From Nocardia mikamii NBRC 108933 (GTDB lineage: Bacteria > Actinomycetota > Actinomycetes > Mycobacteriales > Mycobacteriaceae): a DNA stretch of 64,000 bases. How positions within the stretch are numbered: the first letter of the stretch is position 1; each line of letters opens with the position of its first letter. The stretch lies in contig NZ_BDCM01000007.1 of assembly GCF_001613505.1 (NCBI RefSeq), forward strand, positions 62,001 through 126,000. The letters run 5' to 3'. The position numbers and the translations under genes are program-made. Positions 10,278-18,268 of the stretch are shown here, in pieces. The notes beneath the pieces are model-generated. The model was given only the letters and a program-made list of their open reading frames with translations. It had not been told where the DNA came from and searched no databases.

Positions 10278-11423
10278 CTACGATCGCGCGGCCGGTTCGT
10301 GCTCGAGCGTGGAGGCCCATTGCAGGCTGTGCGCCCGCTCCGGATCGGGCAGCAGATAGGCCCCGTCCTGGCGCGGCCGGCGGCCCGGTGTCACCAGACC
10401 GACCGGCGGCCCGGCGCCGAAATCCAGCCAGGAGGCGGGGATTCGGGACAGATTGCTGACCAGGAAGCCCGACTGCGGCGGATATCCCCACACCCGGTCG
10501 AGTCCCGCGATGCCGTGCACCTGCAGGAACGCCTCGAGTTCGGCGATCGCGTCGTCGATGCGTTCGGGCGCGGTGGCGACCGCGTCGCGCACCCAGCCGG
10601 CGATCTCGGGAACCGAGGCGTTGCGCACCCGCTCGGTGTCGACATCGACCAGCACCTGCACGAAGGCGTTACCGAAATACGTGGGGCCCAGCTCGCGGAC
10701 GAAGCGACGGATGTCGACCGGGCAGGCCAGGGTCACCCGGTCGGTGTCCTTGGTCGCCGCGTAGTCGCGAAACAGGCCCGCCGCCACCAGATCCGCGGTC
10801 GACAGCCCCGAAACCTCCGCCTGCGCCTCGCATTCGGTCAGGTCGAGCCGTCCGGTGTGGACGTCGAGTTCGGGCAGCTCCAGATCCGGCTCGACGGTGA
10901 CGAAACCGGCCCGGCGCAACGCATCCGGATCGACGCTGTCGCGTTCGCGGGCCTGCGGCCGCGTCAGCACCTCGCGGTCGCAGCGCGGCGACAGGAAGCG
11001 AGCACCGCGTGCCCGAGCCGCCCACGCGGCCAGGAAGAAGAACATGCCGTAGCCGTCCGCCAGGCCGTGCGACATCGACAGCCCGACGGCCGTGCGGTCG
11101 CCGCGGGTCACCACCCGGCCGCGTGCGAGCACATGACCCACCCCGATCTCTACCGGGTCGAGGCATTCGCTCAGCGGCACGGTGGATTCGGCGACCGTGG
11201 CCCGGATCGCGGGACGCGGGTCGTCGACGTCGAGCGCCAGGGTGCGCTCGTCGAGTTGCACCAGTGCCGCGTCCGCACCGACGAATTCACGGGCGGTCTC
11301 GACATAGGCCTCGACGATCCGATCGGCGTCGAGCACCTCGCCGAACTCCACGACGAACTGCAGCGGACCGGCCATATTCGCCGTCCACATGTGGTCGACG
11401 GTCGACAGTGGTACCGGCGCCAT
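10278..11423 (-). CDS. Stand-alone condensation/acyltransferase-type enzyme (HxxxDG)
   Basis: The 381-residue protein belongs to the CoA-dependent acyltransferase/NRPS condensation superfamily. The catalytic motif is SHGLADG (HxxxDG kept, first His of HHxxxDG replaced by Ser), and the late structural motif is SNLSRIP, as in PapA, wax-ester and condensation enzymes. It has no carrier or adenylation domain. The ATG at 11423 is chosen because GGAGAGGAG lies just upstream; the reading frame is open about 50 bases further but without a good site. It directly follows the fatty acyl-AMP ligase gene. Because the NRPS in this operon starts with a condensation domain lacking its own catalytic half, this enzyme could perform the missing N-acylation in trans using the ACP-bound acyl chain. 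That role is inference; O-acylation of a finished product is the alternative. Confidence 0.85.
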   Translation of the reverse strand: MAPVPLSTVDHMWTANMAGPLQFVVEFGEVLDADRIVEAYVETAREFVGADAALVQLDERTLALDVDDPRPAIRATVAESTVPLSECLDPVEIGVGHVLARGRVVTRGDRTAVGLSMSHGLADGYGMFFFLAAWAARARGARFLSPRCDREVLTRPQARERDSVDPDALRRAGFVTVEPDLELPELDVHTGRLDLTECEAQAEVSGLSTADLVAAGLFRDYAATKDTDRVTLACPVDIRRFVRELGPTYFGNAFVQVLVDVDTERVRNASVPEIAGWVRDAVATAPERIDDAIAELEAFLQVHGIAGLDRVWGYPPQSGFLVSNLSRIPASWLDFGAGPPVGLVTPGRRPRQDGAYLLPDPERAHSLQWASTLEHEPAARS

Positions 11424-11425
11424 CG

Positions 11426-13057
11426 TCAACTCCTCTCCAGGGCGTCGAATTCGCCCTGCAGCAACTGGTTCCACATCACCCGCCGCCGCGGCTTACCGCT
11501 GGTGGTGCGCGCGATGAGTCCCCGATCGCCGATGAACAACCGCAGCGACGTCTCCGCTCCGAGCTGCCCGGCCAGGACCTGCCGCAGCCGCACGGCCTCC
11601 ACCGGCTTGTCCTCGACCAGTACGGCGACGCGAGCGGCGCCGAAGGCGTTGCCGGCCAGCGCGACGACTCGATTGGCGGGCACGCCGAACGCTTCCACCA
11701 CCGCCGCCTCGATGTCCTCGGCATAGACCGTGCGCCCGCGCACCTTCACCGCGTCGCCGACCCGGCCGATCGGATACACCTGCCCACCCACCAGCAGGCC
11801 CGCGTCACCGGTCGCCAGCGCGCCGTCCTCGGCTCGCGACAGGTCGCGAGTACCCTCCGCCGTCCGGTACTCCCGAGCGACGCTGGGACCACCGACGATC
11901 AATTCGCCCGGCGCTCCGGCGTATTCGTCGGTCGACGCGGCCCGCACCGTCACCCCGTCCAGCGGCGCGCCGCAGCCGACCAGCCAGCGCCGGCCGTCCT
12001 CGAGCGGGGCGGACATCAGGTCGAACGGACCGTCCACGGCACCGGTGTCGGGTGTCACCGCGGCGACCTGCACCGGCTCCGAGGGGCGCAGACCGGATAC
12101 CGCGAGCGTGCCCTCGGCGAGCCCGTAGGCGGGACACGGTGTGCGCGAATCGAATCCGTAGGGCGCCAGCCGCTCGGTGAAGCCGCGCAGAATCGCCGGA
12201 TCGATCCGCTCGGCGCCCACGATCATCACCCGCCAGGGATCGAAATCCATTCCCGCCAAGGCTTCGTCGGTCATCTTTCGCAGCAGATACGCCAGCGCGA
12301 AGTTCGGTGTCGCCGTGATCGTCGCACCGTCGCGGCCGAAACAGGACAGCCACGACAGCGGATCTCGAATGAAATCGATCGGCGTCATGGCTTGAATGTC
12401 CAGATTCAGAATGGTCGGCGTGATGATGCAGCCGATCAGCCCCATATCGTGATACGGCGGCAGCCAGGTGGCGATCCGGTCCGTCGGCCGAAACTCCAGC
12501 CACCGGTCGATCGCGGCGCAATTGGCCTCCAGATTCGCCACCGACACCCGTACCGCTTTGGGCGAACCGCTACTGCCGGAGGTGAATTGGAGCAACCCGA
12601 TCCGGTCGGGCTCGCAACCCGGCAGTTCCGCCACGGCGGGAGTCTCATTCGACGTCCCGACAATCGTGATCCCGCCCAGGGATTCGAGCAACGGATCAAC
12701 CACCGCGGCAAGTTCTTCGGCCACGATGATCGCCGACGGCGCGGCCGCGGCCAGCAATGCCGATAGTTGCTGCCGATACGCCGACTCGTTCTGCAGCGGT
12801 AGCGGCGGCGCCAGCGGATTCGGTGTCGCCCCCGCGGCCAGCACGCCGAAGAAATTCGTCATGAATCGTTCCGGAGCCGATTCCACGATGGAAACCACCG
12901 CACCCGGACGCACCCCGGCGTCGATACAGGCCGCGGCCACCCGCCGCACCTGCTCACTCAGCCGGGGGTAGCCGACGCGCCGCCATTCACCCTCGTCGGC
13001 GATGGTCCAGCCGCGGTCCTCGCCGTCGTAGGCCAGCCAGTCGAGCAGGCCCGTCAC
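11426..13057 (-). CDS. Fatty acyl-AMP ligase (FAAL)
   Basis: The enzyme should activate a free fatty acid with ATP to acyl-AMP and load it on a carrier protein. Visible ANL-superfamily motifs are TSGSSGSPK (ATP/phosphate loop), WLPPYHDMGLIG (typical of FAAL/FadD32-type ligases), YGLAEGTL, and a C-terminal SGKPRRR with the lysine before the last segment. I chose GTG at 13057, which gives 543 residues: its GTGA overlaps the stop codon of the upstream ACP gene, a classic coupled start. An ATG 27 bases further upstream is in frame but would lie inside the ACP gene. The adjacent free ACP is the obvious acceptor. Chain length cannot be predicted from sequence alone. Confidence 0.92.
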   Translation of the reverse strand: MTGLLDWLAYDGEDRGWTIADEGEWRRVGYPRLSEQVRRVAAACIDAGVRPGAVVSIVESAPERFMTNFFGVLAAGATPNPLAPPLPLQNESAYRQQLSALLAAAAPSAIIVAEELAAVVDPLLESLGGITIVGTSNETPAVAELPGCEPDRIGLLQFTSGSSGSPKAVRVSVANLEANCAAIDRWLEFRPTDRIATWLPPYHDMGLIGCIITPTILNLDIQAMTPIDFIRDPLSWLSCFGRDGATITATPNFALAYLLRKMTDEALAGMDFDPWRVMIVGAERIDPAILRGFTERLAPYGFDSRTPCPAYGLAEGTLAVSGLRPSEPVQVAAVTPDTGAVDGPFDLMSAPLEDGRRWLVGCGAPLDGVTVRAASTDEYAGAPGELIVGGPSVAREYRTAEGTRDLSRAEDGALATGDAGLLVGGQVYPIGRVGDAVKVRGRTVYAEDIEAAVVEAFGVPANRVVALAGNAFGAARVAVLVEDKPVEAVRLRQVLAGQLGAETSLRLFIGDRGLIARTTSGKPRRRVMWNQLLQGEFDALERS

Positions 13058-13311
13058 GGCTGTTTCGCCCGCAGCGCGTCGCACACCATCTGCTCGATAT
13101 CGCCGACGGTCACCACATTCGTCGCACCGGAGTCACCGCCGGCATCGATTCCGAAACGCACCTGCAGGCCGAGCGCGAGTTCGATCAGGGCCAGTGAGTC
13201 GTAGCCCAGCTGTTCGGCCAGCACATCATCGGAGGCCAATTCCGCCGAGGGCTGGGGGGCGTGCCGACGGACCAGTTCCCGTACCTGGTCGCGCACTTCA
13301 TTTTCGTCCAC
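13054..13311 (-). CDS. Free acyl carrier protein
   Basis: An 85-residue acidic four-helix carrier protein with the phosphopantetheine attachment site in LGYDSLAL (Ser39). It lies between the R2lox-like gene (24-base gap) and the acyl-AMP ligase gene (4-base overlap), so the three are translated together. The expected role is to carry the acyl chain made by the ligase while the diiron protein modifies it and the HxxxDG enzyme transfers it. It is not the primary fatty-acid-synthesis ACP, judged by context and by the divergent helix II sequence. Confidence 0.93.
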   Translation of the reverse strand: MDENEVRDQVRELVRRHAPQPSAELASDDVLAEQLGYDSLALIELALGLQVRFGIDAGGDSGATNVVTVGDIEQMVCDALRAKQP

Positions 13312-13335
13312 GAAATGCTCCCGAATTGTTTGTGT

Positions 13336-14301
13336 TCACCGCACGAGGTACGTGATCGGATGTGGTTCGCCGTGTATGTCGGCATATTCTCCGGCGGCCG
13401 CCGCGCAGGATTCCCGCCAATTTCCCGCGAGTTCCGAGATGACGTCGCGCGGTATTCCGATCGACGTCATTCTGCGACCGAGAGAACTCTCCGCGAATTC
13501 CCATTGTTCGTGAAGTATCTCGGCGCGTTTCTGCAATACCGGAACCAATCGCGGAAACGGATCCCGGGTTTCCGGATCGACCAGAGTCCGGGCCGCCGCC
13601 GGAAGATGTCTGCGAATCGTCTCGACAATATGATCGCGATATCCGCCTCGGACTCCGTTGCGCAACGCCAGCACACCGAAGGAAATATGCCGCGATTCGT
13701 CTCGGGCGACGTTCGTGATGCCGGTCCGCAGGATGTCGAAGCGCGGCAACGCCCGCACGGTGCCCAGCACGGTGTGCAGGCCGGTCATCGCCACCGCACC
13801 TTCGACCAGCAGGTGGTAGACCACCACCCCCTCGTACCAGGCAGCGGTGTCGGCCGGGTCCGCACGCACCCGCTCGACCGCGTCCACGAGCGCCTTCTCG
13901 AACAGGTCACCCACCTGATCGACGCCGCTGACCTGCGATAACTCCTCGTTGCCGAGCGTTTCGGAGAGAAAGGCCAGGTAGCGCCGGAAGAAGACGGTAT
14001 GGCGCGCCTCGTCGGCCAGCTGGGTGGCCAGATAGATCGTGTAGTCGACCTCGGGCGCGGCGTAGGCCAGCGGCGCCAAGGTCTCGGTCACGGTCGTCTC
14101 GCCGATCAGGAAGCGGGCGAGGGTGGCCAGCAGCGGCAACCGCGCGAACGCCGGCAGCTGAGTCCACCCCTCGGCATCACGCTCGTATTCCAGGCTCTGC
14201 GCCTGCCATTGCTGCATTTCCCAGCGGCGATAGAGATCGAGCGCGGTGACCCGTTCGGCAAGATCGATCTCGATCTCGTCGATGACCGTTGAATTGTTCA
14301 T
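13336..14301 (-). CDS. R2lox-like diiron/manganese-iron oxidase
   Basis: The 321-residue helical protein aligns, from memory, with M. tuberculosis Rv0233 (R2-like ligand-binding oxidase). All six metal ligands are in place: Glu68, Glu98, His101 (ADEARH), Glu167, Glu202 and His205 (DESRH). Val71 and Tyr162, the pair that forms the ether cross-link in R2lox, are also conserved, which separates it from ribonucleotide reductase R2 proteins. R2lox proteins bind a long-chain fatty-acid-like ligand next to the metal site and are thought to oxidise C-H bonds. Here it is the first gene of an operon with a fatty acyl-AMP ligase and a free ACP, which suggests an acyl chain on the ACP as substrate. Function on that substrate is inference. 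Confidence 0.88.
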   Translation of the reverse strand: MNNSTVIDEIEIDLAERVTALDLYRRWEMQQWQAQSLEYERDAEGWTQLPAFARLPLLATLARFLIGETTVTETLAPLAYAAPEVDYTIYLATQLADEARHTVFFRRYLAFLSETLGNEELSQVSGVDQVGDLFEKALVDAVERVRADPADTAAWYEGVVVYHLLVEGAVAMTGLHTVLGTVRALPRFDILRTGITNVARDESRHISFGVLALRNGVRGGYRDHIVETIRRHLPAAARTLVDPETRDPFPRLVPVLQKRAEILHEQWEFAESSLGRRMTSIGIPRDVISELAGNWRESCAAAAGEYADIHGEPHPITYLVR

Positions 14302-14738
14302 CGCGATTTCTCGATCTGTTACGACGGCAGGCCGGTGAAAATCGATAGCAGAATGCTTCCATACACGTCGATCAGCCCTTCCAACCGCCCAGCTACCCCA
14401 CGCGCAGCGTCCTCACCTGCTGCGGCGTGTCAATACCCGTGACCACGCATCCGTACCGGAAGGATTAAATCCTTCGATCTTGTGGACAGCGATTCTGCAC
14501 GGTGCCCGAGCTTACTCCCGAAATAGCCCGCGAGCCACTCGTAACGAGCAGATCACAACGGCAAAAGGTTATCTATGAATTTGCCGCCTTCTCGGCACTC
14601 CCGGTGAGTGGACACGGACGTTTCACATTCCGGCTGACAGCTCACCACCCCCCACCCCTCGAGTGGGATGCGGGAAGTTAGCCAAAGATGCCTATCCGCC
14701 CGCTCGCAGCGGTGGAAAAATCGCCCCATCACGCCGAA
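14302..14738. other. Intergenic region upstream of the biosynthetic operon
   Basis: No gene seen on either strand. The region is AT-richer than its surroundings and is the only non-coding space from which the seven-gene minus-strand operon could be transcribed. It contains one clear inverted repeat (14460-14474), listed separately. The right end receives transcripts from glpR. Confidence 0.6.
14460..14474. promoter_or_regulatory. Hyphenated palindrome, possible operator of biosynthetic operon
   Basis: Perfect 7-base arms AAGGATT and AATCCTT with one central A, about 160 bases upstream of the R2lox-like start. It is a strong AT-containing dyad in a GC-rich genome and a plausible repressor or activator site. 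No regulator gene is adjacent within the window, so the binding protein is unknown. Confidence 0.4.
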
Positions 14739-14780
14739 ACGGCCGCCGCCCGCAGCCCCTGGCTACGATGCGGCGGCCGT
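14739..14780 (-). terminator. Possible terminator of glpR
   Basis: Perfect 11-base arms (ACGGCCGCCGC and GCGGCGGCCGT) around a 20-base loop, 21 bases after the glpR stop on the minus strand. The stem is followed on that strand by TTT and, further on, a run of five T. The large loop makes it weaker than a textbook terminator. Confidence 0.45.
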
Positions 14781-14800
14781 CGATGACCGGCTGTCCGCTC

Positions 14801-16057
14801 CTATTCGCCTGCGGCGCGGCGGATTTCGCCACCCGCGGCCCGGTTCCGGGTGGCCCGGGCCGCGGCGGCGTCGAAGTGCTCCAGATGGTCGAACAGTGGG
14901 TCCTCGTCGTCGACGTCGAGCACCACCGCGCGGCGGCGCAGAGCACGCGCGGCGTCACGGTCCATACCAGGGCGCCGCTCGGCCCGGACCTGATCCTGCG
15001 CAACGGGTTCGGCCTTGCCGGCCGGGCGCTGCCGCGCCCCGGGCAGCCGCGCGGCGCGACGACGGCGGATGTCCTCCTCGAAGCGCACCTGCCGCCGCAG
15101 ATACGCCAGATAGGCCCCGAACGCCACCACCGAGAGCGCGCACCCCCACCACAGGGTCGCGCTCACGACGATCGCGAAGGCGCCGAAAAGCAGTGTGCTC
15201 AGGATCAATCCGAGCGCGGTGCGCTGCCGGAAGCGATACCGGGCCGCGCGCGCGATCGCGTCGGCCTCCGGATCGAACCCGCCACGACCACGCCGGGACG
15301 GGACGAAATCGCGTGCTCCCGAAGCGGGTTCGCCGCCGGCGCGATCGTCGAGATCGTCGGAGTCGTCGAGATGATCGGGGTCGTCGAGATAATCGGAGTC
15401 GTCGAGATCGTCGTCGGCATCCACATCGCCGCGCCGGGCCGGAACCGCCGCGCTCGGTGCGGGTGGGATGCGGGCCATGCTGGCCTGCGGGCGATCCTCG
15501 GTCTCGGCGGCGGCCGGTACCTCGTCGGCCTGCTCACGATCGTCGGCATCGTCCGGACCGCCGGTGTGGGCGGCTCCGGCGAGGTCACCGTCGCCCTCGC
15601 CTCCGGCTGCGCCGTCGACGTCGTCGCGTTCGTCGCCGCCCGGCTCGGCATCGGCGTCGACGGGGGTTTCGGGGGTGTGCTCCTCACCCGCGTCGGCGCG
15701 ACCGGGCGGATCACCGGCACTCCGGCGGGCCCGCGTCACCTCCGATTCGGCGCGCTCGGGTGCGTTCCGGTCGTCCTCGATGACGGGCTCATCGGCCGAT
15801 GTCGTCATCCGGTCCTCCGCATCATCGCCGTGGGAAAGCCTTTTCTGCCGAGGGGCCGGCACCCAGTCCGGATCGGTCTCATGTCCGGTGGCCGGCCCTT
15901 TCTTCGCACGTCGTCTGGTACCGCCTCGATGCAGCACCCGGGTTGCCAGGGCCACGTCCGTGGTGCGGCGGATCCGCGGATGCCGACCCGCGAGCATCGG
16001 GAACAGCACGAAGACCCAGAGCACGACCAGCGCGATCCACAAGATCGAATTCGGCAT
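14801..16057 (-). CDS. glpR: GlpR-like membrane receptor of the gephyrin-like protein Glp
   Basis: A 418-residue membrane protein with one N-terminal transmembrane helix (about residues 4-24), a long disordered Asp/Glu/Ala-rich cytoplasmic stretch with DDxD runs, and two closely spaced helices near residues 285-330, followed by a basic tail. This layout and its place two genes after the MoeA-like glp match GlpR of Corynebacterium (and M. tuberculosis Rv0996), which tethers Glp to the divisome. I chose the ATG at 16057 because GGAGGTGGG precedes it; upstream in-frame codons lack a site and would put a Gly-rich leader before the helix. The role is transferred from the family and synteny. Confidence 0.75.
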   Translation of the reverse strand: MPNSILWIALVVLWVFVLFPMLAGRHPRIRRTTDVALATRVLHRGGTRRRAKKGPATGHETDPDWVPAPRQKRLSHGDDAEDRMTTSADEPVIEDDRNAPERAESEVTRARRSAGDPPGRADAGEEHTPETPVDADAEPGGDERDDVDGAAGGEGDGDLAGAAHTGGPDDADDREQADEVPAAAETEDRPQASMARIPPAPSAAVPARRGDVDADDDLDDSDYLDDPDHLDDSDDLDDRAGGEPASGARDFVPSRRGRGGFDPEADAIARAARYRFRQRTALGLILSTLLFGAFAIVVSATLWWGCALSVVAFGAYLAYLRRQVRFEEDIRRRRAARLPGARQRPAGKAEPVAQDQVRAERRPGMDRDAARALRRRAVVLDVDDEDPLFDHLEHFDAAAARATRNRAAGGEIRRAAGE

Positions 16058-16286
16058 CGCGCTCCCACCTCCGTCCCCGCCTGACCACTGTCCCTTCTCG
16101 ACCACTGGGCAGGTTCTCGCCACCTGTTCCGTCCTGGCACCGGACGCACCACCGACGTCCGTAGGTTAATGCGGCGTCACAGGAATATCCCGCAGGCGCG
16201 CCGCCCACACCCGTCCCACCCGTCACAAGCCGGTCATCACTCCGCCCGGGCGCGTCGACGCGGAACACGCCGTGTGACAGGGCCAC

Positions 16287-16937
16287 TCACGGCGGCGTGG
16301 CACGACCGGAGCGGATAAGGCGATCGACGACCGTGCCGGATACCTCCTCGACGGTCATCGCGACCAGCAGATGGTCCCGCCATTCGCCGTCGACGTCCAG
16401 ATAGCGTCGCAATGTGCCCTCCTCGCGGAAGCCCACATTGCGCAGGACCGCCTGGCTGGCCAGATTCTCCGGGCGCACCGTCGCCTCCACCCGGTGCAGG
16501 CCCACCGGCCCGAAACAATGGTCCAGACCCATCGCCAGCGCGGCGGTGGCGACCCCTTGGCCGCCGACGTCCTTGGCGACCCAGTAGCCGATCCACGCCG
16601 AACGCAGGGCCCCGCGCACGATATTGCCGATGGTCAGCTGGCCGCCGAAGGATCCGTCGACCTCGATCACCAACGGCACCATCGCACCCCGCCGCGCCTC
16701 GGCCTTCAGACTCGACCACAGCGAGGGCCAGTTGGAGGCGTGATTGCGCGCCTCCCAGCTACCCCGGCCGGTCGGCTCCCACGGCTCCAGATGTTCGCGG
16801 TCGCGCAGGCGGATGCGCGACCAGGCGGCCGCGTCCCGCAGCCGGATCGGGCGCAAGGTCACCCGTCCGCCCGCGACGCGAACCGGACCGAGATGTGCGG
16901 GCCAGCCGGGATGCTGGGCGGCCCGGAATACGTTCAT
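16287..16937 (-). CDS. rimJ: GNAT N-acetyltransferase, RimJ/RimL type
   Basis: The protein of about 216 residues has the RimJ/RimL fold: VTLRPIRLRDAAAW at the N-terminus, the acetyl-CoA loop GGQGVATAALAMG, VEATVRPENLASQAVL and a final GFREEGTLRRYL. The family acetylates the N-terminus of ribosomal protein S5 in E. coli, but the actinobacterial member next to glp and glpR has no proven target. The start is ATG 16937, or GTG two codons upstream; both lie within about 10 bases of the glp stop, so it is translated with glp. Gene order glp-rimJ-glpR equals M. tuberculosis Rv0994-Rv0996. The 229 bases between it and glpR show no gene. Confidence 0.88.
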   Translation of the reverse strand: MNVFRAAQHPGWPAHLGPVRVAGGRVTLRPIRLRDAAAWSRIRLRDREHLEPWEPTGRGSWEARNHASNWPSLWSSLKAEARRGAMVPLVIEVDGSFGGQLTIGNIVRGALRSAWIGYWVAKDVGGQGVATAALAMGLDHCFGPVGLHRVEATVRPENLASQAVLRNVGFREEGTLRRYLDVDGEWRDHLLVAMTVEEVSGTVVDRLIRSGRATPP

Positions 16938-16946
16938 GTCCACCGA

Positions 16947-18200
16947 TCACCCGCGCTGTGCGAGAAATGCGACCTGGACCTCGTCACCGGTGCGAATATC
17001 GGTGACCTCCGGGTCGATGACGATCAGGCTGTTGGCCTCGGCAAGGGTCGAGAGCAGATGCGACGAGCCGTTGACACCCAACGGCTGAACCAGGTACTCG
17101 CCGGTCTGCTCGTCACGCATCAACTGCGCGCGCAGATAGCCGCGGCGGCCCTCCATCGAGGTGATCGGCATGATCGTGCGGGCCCGCACCACGCGGCGCA
17201 TCGGATGCCGGCGACCCAGCGCGATCCGGATCAGCGGCCGCACCATGATCTCGAAAACCACCAGCGCGCCAACGGGATTCGACGGCAGAAGGAACGTCGG
17301 GACCTCGTCGCGGCCGAGCCGGCCGAATCCCTGCACGGAACCCGGATGCATCGCGACCCGATCGATGGTCAGCTCACCCAGTCCCTCCAGGGCCTCACGG
17401 ATCTGATCGGAGGCCCAGCCGCCGACCGCGCCCGCGATCACGACCACCTCCGAACGCACCAGCTGTCCCTCGACCACATCGCGCAGGCGCTTGGGATCGG
17501 CGCTGACGATACCGACCCGATTCACATCGGCGCCGGCGTCGCGGGCGGCGGCGGCCAAGGCGTAGGAGTTCACGTCGTAGACCTGTCCCGGACCGGGCGT
17601 GCGGTCGATGTCGACCAGTTCGCCACCGATCGAGATGACCGACAGTCGCGGCCGCGGATGCACCAGCACCTTGTCCCGGCCGACCGCCGCCAGCAGGCCG
17701 ACCTGCGCCGCGCCGATGATGGTGCCCGCCCGGACCGCGATATCGCCGGGCTGCACATCGTCACCGATGCGCCGCACGTAATCGCCGGACCGGACCGGCT
17801 CGTAGATCTTGATCCGGGCCCGGCCGCCGTCGGTGAAATCCAGCGGCAGCACCGCATCCGCCAGCGTGGGCAGCGGCGCACCGGTGTCGATGCGCACCGA
17901 CTGCCGCGGCTGCAAGCGGATCGGCTGGCGCGAACCGGCGGCGACCTCGCCGACCACCGGCAGCGTCAGATCGATCGGATCACCGTCCTCGGTGCGGATG
18001 TCGGCGCCGGCGCCCTGCACATCCACGCTGCGCACGGCATATCCGTCGATGGCGGCCTGATCGAAGCCGGGCAGCGGACGCTCGGTGACCACATCCTCGG
18101 CACACAGCAGACCCTGGGCCTCGGAAATCGCGACCCGGACCGGCCGCGGGGCCACGGCCGCCGCGGTCACCTTGATCTGCTGGTCCTCAACCGAGCGCAT
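16947..18200 (-). CDS. glp: MoeA/gephyrin-like protein (Glp)
   Basis: The 417-residue protein has the whole MoeA domain order. Several MoeA signatures are changed: IDGYA is kept (Asp52), TGAPLP is kept, but the loop normally GGVSVG reads GAVGGW, the S/TGDEL segment reads IGGEL, and the PGKP segment reads HPGSV. MoeA inserts molybdate into molybdopterin; in Corynebacteriales a MoeA paralogue called Glp instead works at the septum with its receptor GlpR, FtsZ and Wag31. The neighbouring glpR favours the Glp assignment. The start follows AAGGGGAAGGG. The altered loops suggest reduced or absent molybdotransferase activity, which is inference. Confidence 0.8.
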   Translation of the reverse strand: MRSVEDQQIKVTAAAVAPRPVRVAISEAQGLLCAEDVVTERPLPGFDQAAIDGYAVRSVDVQGAGADIRTEDGDPIDLTLPVVGEVAAGSRQPIRLQPRQSVRIDTGAPLPTLADAVLPLDFTDGGRARIKIYEPVRSGDYVRRIGDDVQPGDIAVRAGTIIGAAQVGLLAAVGRDKVLVHPRPRLSVISIGGELVDIDRTPGPGQVYDVNSYALAAAARDAGADVNRVGIVSADPKRLRDVVEGQLVRSEVVVIAGAVGGWASDQIREALEGLGELTIDRVAMHPGSVQGFGRLGRDEVPTFLLPSNPVGALVVFEIMVRPLIRIALGRRHPMRRVVRARTIMPITSMEGRRGYLRAQLMRDEQTGEYLVQPLGVNGSSHLLSTLAEANSLIVIDPEVTDIRTGDEVQVAFLAQRG

Positions 18201-18268
18201 GCCGCCCTTCCCCTTTACTCCGACTGATCACCCGGTCCCGCGGTGACGGGACCCGGCCGACCCCGCCG

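Noticed and set aside
7275..11726. A very long plus-strand open frame of over 1,400 codons
   Set aside because: It is the antisense shadow of four well-supported minus-strand biosynthetic genes; composition is Arg/Gly/His-rich and no domain is visible.
13336..14301. Ribonucleotide reductase R2 subunit
   Set aside because: No R1 partner nearby, and Val71/Tyr162 plus ligand spacing match R2lox rather than class I R2 with its radical-transfer tail.
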